Below are positions 10,331 to 17,121 of a stretch of DNA of 64,000 nt, piece after piece. The position numbers and the translations under genes were made by a program. The notes beneath the pieces were generated by a model, which saw only the letters and a program-made list of their open reading frames with translations, was not told the origin of the DNA and did not search any database. This stretch comes from Ramlibacter sp. (GTDB lineage Bacteria; Pseudomonadota; Gammaproteobacteria; Burkholderiales; Burkholderiaceae_C), in NCBI GenBank assembly GCA_030695945.1, contig JAUYOG010000057.1, positions 124,001-188,000 of the forward strand, in the 5' to 3' direction. Within the stretch, counting starts at the first letter, position 1. Each line of letters opens with the position of its first letter.

Positions 10331-11002
10331 ATGCGCCTGCTGCTGATCGAAGACGACGCCGCGCTGCGGCTGGGCCTGGCCTGCCAGCTCGAGGCCGAGG
10401 GCTACCGCGTGGACCAGGCCGCCGACGGCGAGGACGGCCTGTTCCAGGCGCGCGAGTATCCGGTGGACCTCGCCATCGTCGACCTGGGCCTGCCCAAGCT
10501 CAGTGGCCTCTCGGTGGTGCAGCGCCTGCGCGCCGACGGCCGCACCATCCCGATCCTGATCCTGACCGCGCGCGGCAGCTGGCAGGACAAGGTGGTGGGC
10601 CTGGAAGCCGGCGCCGACGACTACCTGGTCAAGCCTTTCGAATACCCCGAACTCGCCGCGCGCGTGAAGGCCTTGCTGCGCCGCTCGCTGAAGGCGACCT
10701 CCGACGTGCTGACACTCGGCCCGCTCGGCATCGACTTTTCCGCCCAGTCGGCGCGCCTGAACGGCGCTCCGCTGGACCTCACGACATACGAGTACCGCGT
10801 GCTCGAACTGCTGGTGCGTGAGCGCGCGCGGGTGGTGAGCAAGCAGGAGCTCTCCGATTACCTGTATCCCCACGACGAGGACCGCGACAGCAACGTGCTC
10901 GAGGTGCTGGTGGGCCGGCTGCGCCGCAAGCTGGACCCGGACGGCACGCTGGCGCCCATCGAAACGCTGCGCGGGCGCGGTTACCGCTTCACCCTCGGAT
11001 GA
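10331..11002 (+). CDS. OmpR/PhoP-family response regulator
   Basis: DNA-binding response regulator of 223 residues. The receiver begins MRLLLIEDDAALRLGLACQL, with phospho-acceptor D51 in IVDLGLPKLSG and the conserved Lys in DDYLVKPF. A C-terminal winged helix (about 125-222) contains LTTYEYRVLELLVR and ends RGRGYRFTLG, the usual OmpR recognition-helix and wing pattern. Its stop overlaps the kinase start (ATGA at 10999-11002), so the two are translationally coupled. PhoP is the closest match by architecture because the partner kinase is PhoQ-like. Confidence 0.93.
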   Translation: MRLLLIEDDAALRLGLACQLEAEGYRVDQAADGEDGLFQAREYPVDLAIVDLGLPKLSGLSVVQRLRADGRTIPILILTARGSWQDKVVGLEAGADDYLVKPFEYPELAARVKALLRRSLKATSDVLTLGPLGIDFSAQSARLNGAPLDLTTYEYRVLELLVRERARVVSKQELSDYLYPHDEDRDSNVLEVLVGRLRRKLDPDGTLAPIETLRGRGYRFTLG

Positions 11003-12330
11003 GGTTCGGCTCCTCCATCCGCGCAAGATTGATCCTGGGCGCCGCGCTGGTGCTGGTCGCCTTCCTGACGTTCGCGGGTGTGGCGCTGCAGCGCGCGCAT
11101 GCGGACAGCGTGCGGGCCGCGCATTTCGCGCGGCTGCAAGGCACGATCTACCTCCTGCTGGCCGGCGCCGAGGTGGACGCGTCCGGCGCGCTGGTGATGC
11201 CGGCGAGCCTGGCGGAGCCGCGCCTGTCGCTGCCCGGCTCCGGCCTGTATGCGAGCATCCTGAACGTCAACCGGCGCGAGACGTGGGAATCGGCGTCCAG
11301 CGTCGGCGCCAACCCGCCGTTCTTGCGCGAAGTGCCGGTGGGGCAGTGGCGCTACGACATCGTCGACGGCCCGGGCGGCGCCTTCCTCGCGGCCGGCTAC
11401 GGCGTCAAGTGGGCCGGGCCGTCCGTCGGGGCCGCGCTGGTGCTTTCCGCGCTGGAAGGCAAGTCGGCGTTCGACCGCGAGGTGAAGGCCTTCCGGCAGA
11501 CACTCTGGAGTTGGCTCATCGGCTCCGGAGTGCTGCTGCTGCTGTCGCAGACCCTGTTGCTGCAATGGGGCCTGGCGCCACTGCGGCGCGTGGCGCTGGA
11601 GGTCGCGCGCATCGAGCACGGCGAGCAGACGGAAATCGAAGGCCGCTACCCCTTGGAGATCGCCGCGCTCACCGGCAACCTCAACACCCTGATCAAGCAG
11701 GAGCGCGTGCGCCAGACCCGTTACAAGGAGGCGTTGAGTTTTCTCGCGCACAGCCTGAAGACGCCGCTGGCCGTGCTGCGCACGGCGCTGGCCGAGCCGT
11801 CGCAATTACCCGCCATCGTGGCCCAGCAGGTCGACCGCATGGACGACATCGTCGGGCACCAGCTCGGCCGCGCGGCGGCCAGCGGCTCGGCGCGATTCGC
11901 GCCCTTCCTGCCCCTGGCGCCCATCCTGCACCGCATCCGCGATTCGCTGGGCAAGGTGTACGCCGAGAAGAACCTGGAGTTCCAGGTCGACTGCCCGCCC
12001 GACCTGAGCTGGCGCATCGACGAGGGCGACGCCTTCGAAATGTTCGGCAACGTCCTGGACAACGCCGCCAAGTGGGCAAAGCAACGGGTTGTCGCCAGGG
12101 CGTGGCGTGAAGCCGACGGTTTGAGGGTGCGGGTCGAGGACGACGGCCCCGGCTTCAGCGACACGCAGGCGGTGCTGCAACTGCACGTGCGAATGGATGA
12201 GAAGGTTCCTGGCCATGGGGTGGGCCTGGCTGTGGTCAACGACCTGGTGGCCAGCCACCAGGGGCGGCTGGGCCTGTCCCGCTCGCTCTGGGGCGGGGGG
12301 CAGGTCGACATTTCCCTGCCGCCGGTTTGA
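10999..12330 (+). CDS. PhoQ-like sensor histidine kinase
   Basis: Membrane sensor kinase of 443 residues. TM1 is near 10-30 (LILGAALVLVAFLTFAGVAL), followed by a periplasmic PhoQ-type sensor of about 140 residues, TM2 near 172-192, and a short HAMP-like linker. The phospho-acceptor is H251 in FLAHSLKTPLAVL, the PhoQ signature. The ATPase domain shows NVLDNAAKWAK, VEDDGPGFS and GHGVGLAVVNDL. It overlaps the regulator by four bases. In PhoQ the sensor reads divalent cations, acidity or cationic peptides; no specific signal can be assigned here. Confidence 0.92.
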   Translation: MRFGSSIRARLILGAALVLVAFLTFAGVALQRAHADSVRAAHFARLQGTIYLLLAGAEVDASGALVMPASLAEPRLSLPGSGLYASILNVNRRETWESASSVGANPPFLREVPVGQWRYDIVDGPGGAFLAAGYGVKWAGPSVGAALVLSALEGKSAFDREVKAFRQTLWSWLIGSGVLLLLSQTLLLQWGLAPLRRVALEVARIEHGEQTEIEGRYPLEIAALTGNLNTLIKQERVRQTRYKEALSFLAHSLKTPLAVLRTALAEPSQLPAIVAQQVDRMDDIVGHQLGRAAASGSARFAPFLPLAPILHRIRDSLGKVYAEKNLEFQVDCPPDLSWRIDEGDAFEMFGNVLDNAAKWAKQRVVARAWREADGLRVRVEDDGPGFSDTQAVLQLHVRMDEKVPGHGVGLAVVNDLVASHQGRLGLSRSLWGGGQVDISLPPV

Positions 12331-12361
12331 CCCTGCCGGGGCAGGCAAACTTTCTGCGTTC

Positions 12362-12378
12362 GGTTCAGCTTGCGTTCA
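12362..12378 (+). promoter_or_regulatory. Second PhoP-box-like direct repeat
   Basis: GGTTCA-GCTTG-CGTTCA repeats the hexamer-N5-hexamer pattern found at 9493-9509, with the same trailing TGCA. It lies 46 bp before the ATG of the secreted protein at 12425. Sharing between the two loci flanking the regulator/kinase pair is seen directly. Regulator binding is inferred. Confidence 0.6.
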
Positions 12379-12424
12379 TGCACGCAACAGCATGATCACT
12401 CCCATGCCAACCCAAGGAGCCACC

Positions 12425-12835
12425 ATGAAACGTCTTTCCGCCAAATCCCTCGCCACCGTTGCCGTCGTGCTGGGCGCTTTTGCGGCGGCCTCCGCCGCGC
12501 ATGCCCGCAGCGATGTGATCTTCTCCATCGGCGTGCAGTCGCCGGGCTACGGTTACGGTTACGTGCAGCCGGCGCCCGTCTATGTCGAACCGGCCCCCGT
12601 GTACGTGGCGCCTCCCGGCTATTACGCGCCGCGCCCCGTGTACGTGCAGCCGCAGGTTTCCTACTACGGGCACACCCGCTACGACCGCCGTTACGACGGC
12701 CGCTATGAGCGGCGCTGGGGTCCCAATGGCGACCTCGACCGTGACGGCATCCGCAACCGTGACGACCGCGATGTGGACGGCGACGGCATCCGCAACCGCC
12801 GCGACCACTTCCCGGCCGACCGTTACCGTTACTGA
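12425..12835 (+). CDS. Secreted Tyr/Pro-rich protein with acidic calcium-type repeats
   Basis: 136 residues with a signal peptide (MKRLSAKSLATVAVVLGAFA, cleavage after AHA). A Tyr/Pro/Val-rich stretch of PVYVEPAPVYVAPPGYYAPR type follows, then a Tyr/Arg-rich stretch. The C-terminus has two DGIRNRxDRD-like units (LDRDGIRNRDDRD and DGDGIRNRRDHF) that resemble thrombospondin type 3 or calcium-binding loops. No enzyme motif is present. It is probably periplasmic or surface-located. The PhoP-type box upstream places it in the same putative regulon as the preceding operon, and acidic metal-binding loops would suit that, but this is inference. Confidence 0.82.
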   Translation: MKRLSAKSLATVAVVLGAFAAASAAHARSDVIFSIGVQSPGYGYGYVQPAPVYVEPAPVYVAPPGYYAPRPVYVQPQVSYYGHTRYDRRYDGRYERRWGPNGDLDRDGIRNRDDRDVDGDGIRNRRDHFPADRYRY

Positions 12836-12850
12836 CGCGCGGGGGCCAAT

Positions 12851-12883
12851 AAAAACCCCCTGCGGCTTGCCTGCCGCAGGGGG
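12851..12883 (-). terminator. Intrinsic terminator (minus-strand direction)
   Basis: A perfect 11-bp stem, CCCCCTGCGGC (12856-12866) with GCCGCAGGGGG (12873-12883), has a 6-base loop. On the minus strand it is followed by TTTTT (12855-12851). It would end transcripts coming from the hydrolase at 13021, and its stem may also slow plus-strand transcripts leaving the 12425 gene. Confidence 0.75.
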
Positions 12884-12985
12884 TGGAGAACGCCGGGCTG
12901 AAGAAACTTGCAAAAAGCGCCCCGGCACACGAAGAGTATGCACATACGCACCCCATTTCAGTGCCGTACGTCACGTTCTTGTGTA

Positions 12986-13016
12986 ACAACGCCGGCGCCG
13001 TGAGGCCCGGCGTTGT
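12986..13016 (-). other. Hairpin just downstream of the hydrolase stop
   Basis: ACAACGCCGG (12986-12995) pairs with CCGGCGTTGT (13007-13016) across an 11-base loop, five bases past the hydrolase stop codon. There is no T-run on the minus side, so it may only stabilise the mRNA end before the stronger terminator at 12851-12883. Confidence 0.4.
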
Positions 13017-13020
13017 CGTT

Positions 13021-13713
13021 TCATCCAAGCATCCACTGCGCCATTGTGTCCAGCAGTTCCTCGCGCACCTGCGCATCGTTGCGCCCCGAGCGAACGAGGA
13101 CGTGAAAGGCGTGATCGGCGCCTTCGGCGACGTGCAGCGTGGCTCGACGCCCGAGCCTGGCGGTGGTTTGCCGGATAAGCCCCAGCTCTGCCAGTTCGTC
13201 GCGCGTGCCTTGAAGGAAGAGCATCGGTAACGCGACATCGGCCAGGTGTTCCGCCCGCTCGACGGACGGCTTGCCCGCTGGATGGAGCGGAAATCCCACA
13301 AAGACGATTCCCGTCACGCCGGTCAGCGGCTGCGCCGCCTGAGCCTGCGAGGTCATGCGTCCACCGTAGCTCTTTCCGCCGGCGAAAAGAGGCAGGGTGG
13401 GAAGTTGCCGCGCTGCCTCCTCGACCGCGGCGCGAACCGCGGCCTGCGCGACGGAAGGTACGTCCGGGCGCCTCGAGCCCTGTTCCATGTACGGAAACTG
13501 GAACCGCAACGTCGCGATGCCACGCCGGGCCAGTCCGTCGGCCATCGCCGCCATGAAGGCGTGGTGCATGCCCGCGCCGGCGCCGTGGGCGAACACATAG
13601 CAGGCCTGCGCGCCGGCGGGCACGTCGAGCAGGCCCGAGGTGGTGGCGCCGGCGGCCAGCGGAATGGTCAAGGGCGTGGGACGGGACGGCATGGTTTTAT
13701 TTGAACACGGCAT
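13021..13713 (-). CDS. Alpha/beta hydrolase of the dienelactone hydrolase/KAN-like type
   Basis: Cytoplasmic hydrolase-like protein of up to 230 residues. It shows YVFAHGAGAGMHH for the oxyanion region and the nucleophile elbow GGKSYGGRM (Ser in G-K-S-Y-G). LFLQGTRDEL carries the acid, and EGADHAFHV the catalytic His. The start at 13713 has GGGA just upstream; an internal ATG at 13692 would give 223 residues and is nearly as plausible. The family includes many uncharacterised esterases and the substrate is unknown. It is divergent from the small anchored protein at 13760. Confidence 0.88.
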   Translation of the reverse strand: MPCSNKTMPSRPTPLTIPLAAGATTSGLLDVPAGAQACYVFAHGAGAGMHHAFMAAMADGLARRGIATLRFQFPYMEQGSRRPDVPSVAQAAVRAAVEEAARQLPTLPLFAGGKSYGGRMTSQAQAAQPLTGVTGIVFVGFPLHPAGKPSVERAEHLADVALPMLFLQGTRDELAELGLIRQTTARLGRRATLHVAEGADHAFHVLVRSGRNDAQVREELLDTMAQWMLG

Positions 13714-13759
13714 TCCCGTGAAGTGCTATGTTTGAAACCTGTACTCCTCGTGGCTCGAG

Positions 13760-14074
13760 ATGGACAAGCGGCTGCAGTCATCGCTCGCGGCGGCCCTGCT
13801 GCTCGCCGGCAGCGGGGCTTACCTTTACCTCAAGGGCGGTGCGCCCTCTCAACAGGACGCATTGCAGGTCGCGCAGCAACGAAGCGAGCTGGAGCATTGC
13901 CTGCATGCCGCACAGATGGTTTTCGACGTGCACTGGGCTGCGGCCTGCACGACCCAGGGCGACGGCGACGACAGTGCGGAGTGCGACCTGCCCGACGCCA
14001 AGGCCGCGGTCGTCAACACGTGGCTGAACGAGGCGGAAAAGCGGTGCATGGCGGAGGCACGTGCCGCGCCCTAG
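13760..14074 (+). CDS. Small membrane-anchored protein of unknown function
   Basis: 104 residues. The N-terminus MDKRLQSSLAAALLLAGSGA looks like an uncleaved anchor or signal segment. A soluble domain with four cysteines follows (EHCLH, AACTT, AECDL, KRCMA), which suggests disulfide bonding in the periplasm. I do not recognise the family. It reads away from the hydrolase and ends 84 bp before the hemerythrin gene, with an FNR-type box and its own promoter between them, so it is probably separate. Coding support is moderate: length, composition and a plausible export signal. Confidence 0.6.
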   Translation: MDKRLQSSLAAALLLAGSGAYLYLKGGAPSQQDALQVAQQRSELEHCLHAAQMVFDVHWAAACTTQGDGDDSAECDLPDAKAAVVNTWLNEAEKRCMAEARAAP

Positions 14075-14090
14075 GAAACCCCCGCCGCCG

Positions 14091-14104
14091 TTGACTTCCG
14101 TCAA
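14091..14104 (+). promoter_or_regulatory. FNR/CRP-family box upstream of the hemerythrin gene
   Basis: TTGACTTCCGTCAA is a perfect inverted repeat TTGAC-N4-GTCAA, the layout of FNR/Anr/NnrR boxes (consensus TTGAT-N4-ATCAA). A -10-like CATCAT at 14127-14132 puts the box centre about 41.5 bases before the likely start point, the usual class II activator position. Regulator identity is inferred. Confidence 0.55.
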
Positions 14105-14158
14105 GGGCCGCCGTGCCGGCGGCCCCCATCATGGGCAGGACACACCAGGAGCTTCGTC

Positions 14159-14704
14159 ATGGGCGACCCCGTCAAGGCATGGCATGAGGAACACATGTAC
14201 TTCAACCGCCTGCTGCGGCTGCTGCAGCATGAGGTGGAAGTGTTCGCCACGGCCGAAGTGCCGAACTACGCGCTGATGCTGGACATCATCAGCTACCTGC
14301 GCGATTACGCCGACCAGTACCACCACCCGCGCGAGGACGAGGTCTTCCGCCGCCTTGCGCTGCACCGGCCGGACCAGCGGGCGCCGGTGGCCCGCCTGCA
14401 GCAGGAGCACCGCGTGATCGCCAACGCCGGCACGACGCTGATGCGCCTGCTGGAAGAGGTGCAATCCGACGCCGTGGTGTCGCGCGCCCAGATCGAGGTG
14501 GCCGCGGCCACCTACCTCGTCTATTACGGCAACCACATCGCCAACGAGGAAGAGCACATCCTCCAGCTGGCGGGGCAAACCCTCAGCGCGGAAGACTGGC
14601 AGGCCGCCAAGGATGCCGCGCCCGCAGGCAACGACCCCTTGCTCGGCGCGCACCCCGAAGAACGCTTTCGCGAGTTGCGGCGCCGGATCGCGGTGGAGGC
14701 CTGA
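14159..14704 (+). CDS. Hemerythrin-domain (HHE) protein
   Basis: 181-residue di-iron four-helix protein of the bacterial HHE family, used for oxygen or NO sensing, iron-sulfur repair or oxygen storage. Candidate ligands are in WHEEHMYFN (H9/H12), YHHPREDEVF (H55-x3-E59), QQEHRVI and YGNHIANEEEHIL. The ribosome-binding site is CCAGGAG before the ATG. The FNR-type box upstream suggests low-oxygen or nitrosative induction, in line with RIC/YtfE-type relatives. The C-terminal 40 residues are outside the domain. It is convergent with the AsmA gene. Confidence 0.9.
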   Translation: MGDPVKAWHEEHMYFNRLLRLLQHEVEVFATAEVPNYALMLDIISYLRDYADQYHHPREDEVFRRLALHRPDQRAPVARLQQEHRVIANAGTTLMRLLEEVQSDAVVSRAQIEVAAATYLVYYGNHIANEEEHILQLAGQTLSAEDWQAAKDAAPAGNDPLLGAHPEERFRELRRRIAVEA

Positions 14705-14721
14705 GTCACGGGCCGCCGTGC

Positions 14722-16638
14722 CTAGCGCGGCTGCATGTCGCTGGCCTTGACGCCCGTCTCGGCCCGCGCCTCGCTCATGAGCGCGGCGCAGTTGCTGTCC
14801 TTGCCCGTGCCGAAGTCCAGCAGCGGGATCAACGCGCCCAGGCCGCCGGTCGCCAGCCCCAGGGCCACGGCCAGGCCGCCGCGCAGCGTTGCGCCCTGCA
14901 ACTCGGGCTTGAGCACCGGCGCAACGAACGACCCGCTCACTCCGATGGGCCCGCGCAGCGACGCCAGGCTGAAACCCTTGGACTGCGACACCAGCCGCAG
15001 GTGAAGCGATTCGTCGGTGAAATCCACATTGCCGCTGCCGGTCATCTTGACCTTGGCGGTGTCCAGCACCAGCGACTTCACCTTGAAATCCCCTTCGACG
15101 GCATTGAAGACGCCGACCATGCATCGGACCGGTACCTGCCTGTCGCCGCCCAGCATCAGCAGCAGCGAGTTGGCCAGGTCGAGGTTGGACATGCGAAGCG
15201 CCAGTTCCCCGACCGAGCCGCCCTCCATGATCAGCGCGGCGTCGCCATCCGCCGTGGCCAGCATCTGGCCGACGGAGTTGCCATGGCCCTTCAAGGTGGC
15301 CCGGCCGCCCATGGTGCCGGTGCCGCCGGCGCCCAGCCGTGACGTGGGAAACAGCTGGCCCACGCGCAGCCCCTTGGCGGTGATGTCCGCCCTGGTCACC
15401 ATCCTGGGCTGGCGCCCGTCCATCTCGATCACCGACACGAGGTTGCCGCCGGCCAGGCCGAAATCCAATGGCGCCAGCTTGACGACGCCGCCGTTGACGA
15501 TGAGGTGCGCGCTCATCTTGTCGAGCGGCAGGTTGGCGGTGACGATCTTCTCGCCGCGAAAGCGCACGTCGACATCGGCCGCCATGAGCTTGTCCAGGCG
15601 GAAGGGTTCGGCCGGCAGGAGTTTCGTGCGGGGCGCTCGGCCCAGCGGGTCGTCGCGTTTGGCGCCGATGAAGCCGGCGAGGTCCTTCAGCACCAGGGAC
15701 CTGGACACCAGCGTGGCGACCAGCTTCTGCGGTTTCGCGCCGCGGTCGACCGAGAAGTCCCCGGCCAGGTCGCTCTCCCCGAGCGTGCCCTTGAAGCGGC
15801 GGAAGGCCCACAGGTCGCCCGTGTGGTCGAGGAACCCCGCGAACCTGTACGACGCAGTCGGCGGCAGCGGAACGCCGATGATCGGGAAGAGCAACGCCAG
15901 GTCGCTGCCGGCGATCCTGAAGTTCAGCTGCTCGCCCTTGAAGTGCAGCGGATCGAACAACTTGCCGTCGATGCTGAAGTGGGTGGTGCCCACCGTCCCC
16001 TTCGCTTCGATGGGGTAGGGGTGCTGCGCATCGCGCAGGTTCAACAGCGCGCCGCCGCGAGCGATCACCGTGGATGGCTGCCCCTTGAAGCGGCCCTTGC
16101 CCGTGAGCTCCAGGCCGAATACGGACGCATTGGCATCGCCCCCGAGCGTCCTGAGTTCCAGCGCCAGGTCGGTGTTGCGAACCGGGTCCCGGTAGCTGGC
16201 GGTGCCGCCGTCGATCGCGAGCATCCCGATGGCGGGGAACAGCACCGGCTTGGCCGGCGCCTGATCCTTGAACGCCCAGTTTACGGCGCCGCTGCGGCTC
16301 ACCTCCAGCGCGATGCGGGGTTGCGAGACGGTGAGCTCCGGCAAGTGCACCCGGCCGGCGAGAAGCTCGAGCACGTCGATCCGGAAATCGATCCGCTTCA
16401 CTTCGGCCATGACGGGCCCGCTGCTCCACGCCGCGTTGCCCAGAACCACATCGTGCGCCACGATGCGCGGCTGCAGGGAAAGGTGAACCTTCAAGTCACC
16501 GTTGATCGCGAAGCTGCGGCCCGTGGCGCTGCTCACCCGGCGCGCGATCGGCTCGCGCAGCAGGTTCCAGTCGAAGAAGGCAATGACCAGCGCGACGAGG
16601 ACGGCGAGGACGAGAAACGTCCCCGCGATCCATCGCAC
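14722..16638 (-). CDS. AsmA family protein
   Basis: Inner-membrane-anchored protein of about 638 residues with a large periplasmic domain, related to the AsmA/TamB bridge proteins that move or regulate phospholipids between membranes. The GTG at 16638 begins VRWIAGTFLVLAVLVALVIA (TM helix), then RRVSSATGRSFAINGDLKVH, the AsmA N-terminal signature. The C-terminal AsmA_2-like part holds the LVSQSKGFSLASLRGPIGVS segment. The open frame runs upstream to 16938 but overlaps the DUF3309 gene there, so the later start is chosen. It lies 20 bp after DUF3309 and is likely co-transcribed with it. Confidence 0.85.
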   Translation of the reverse strand: MRWIAGTFLVLAVLVALVIAFFDWNLLREPIARRVSSATGRSFAINGDLKVHLSLQPRIVAHDVVLGNAAWSSGPVMAEVKRIDFRIDVLELLAGRVHLPELTVSQPRIALEVSRSGAVNWAFKDQAPAKPVLFPAIGMLAIDGGTASYRDPVRNTDLALELRTLGGDANASVFGLELTGKGRFKGQPSTVIARGGALLNLRDAQHPYPIEAKGTVGTTHFSIDGKLFDPLHFKGEQLNFRIAGSDLALLFPIIGVPLPPTASYRFAGFLDHTGDLWAFRRFKGTLGESDLAGDFSVDRGAKPQKLVATLVSRSLVLKDLAGFIGAKRDDPLGRAPRTKLLPAEPFRLDKLMAADVDVRFRGEKIVTANLPLDKMSAHLIVNGGVVKLAPLDFGLAGGNLVSVIEMDGRQPRMVTRADITAKGLRVGQLFPTSRLGAGGTGTMGGRATLKGHGNSVGQMLATADGDAALIMEGGSVGELALRMSNLDLANSLLLMLGGDRQVPVRCMVGVFNAVEGDFKVKSLVLDTAKVKMTGSGNVDFTDESLHLRLVSQSKGFSLASLRGPIGVSGSFVAPVLKPELQGATLRGGLAVALGLATGGLGALIPLLDFGTGKDSNCAALMSEARAETGVKASDMQPR

Positions 16639-16658
16639 CGGCCTGGGCAGGGCCAGGG

Positions 16659-16817
16659 TCAGATCTTGCCCATCAACAGCAGCACGAGCACGATGATCAA
16701 GACAAGCCCGAGACCGCCGCTGGGGCCATAGCCCCAGGACTTGCTGTGCGGCCATGATGGGATGGCGCCGACGAGCAGCAGGACCAGGACGATCAGCAGG
16801 ATGGTGGCGAGACTCAT
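16659..16817 (-). CDS. DUF3309 small membrane protein
   Basis: 52-residue protein read directly: MSLATILLIVLVLLLVGAIP, a short SWPHSKSWGYGPSGG loop, then a second hydrophobic segment ending VLLLMGKI. The SWGYGPSGGLGL centre is the DUF3309 hallmark. Two transmembrane helices are predicted. A purine-rich AAAGGGGAA lies before the ATG. Members of this family are widespread in proteobacteria and their function is unknown. It is the first gene of the probable DUF3309-asmA transcript. Confidence 0.9.
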   Translation of the reverse strand: MSLATILLIVLVLLLVGAIPSWPHSKSWGYGPSGGLGLVLIIVLVLLLMGKI

Positions 16818-17121
16818 GAAATTCCCCTTTGAGGAGCCGCGGCGAATCGCGAGCTGGGCCGAGTGCCTTCCTGATTCGCGCGGGATAGGGGCAGGCTAGC
16901 CCGGGCGGCCGGCAAACTCGGTGCGCTGGCGAACACACGCGGCCTTATTTGTGGAGGGCGTCCCAGGAACGTCGACTTTGCAAGACTTTCTCGGTTGCAC
17001 CGAACAATTTGCCGCACGTTGTGTGCGATCAGCGTATAAGCAAGAAATCCCCAGGTGCTTGCTCAGCGCTTCGGCCGCGCGATCCGCCAGAGTAAATCGC
17101 GATTCTTCAAAGGCCGGCGCC
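16818..17121. other. 304-bp divergent intergenic region
   Basis: This region lies between DUF3309 (minus) and the PAS hybrid kinase (plus). I see no gene in it. An open plus frame from 16921 continues into the kinase, but its composition does not look coding. A -10-like TATAAG is at 17035-17040 and a weak AAAGG ribosome-binding site precedes the kinase ATG. No strong repeat or riboswitch fold was found by eye. Confidence 0.5.

Noticed and set aside
16639-16938. Upstream extension of AsmA to the first in-frame codon.
   Set aside because: The extension overlaps the whole DUF3309 gene and is Arg/Pro-rich without AsmA features; the GTG at 16638 begins the membrane helix.
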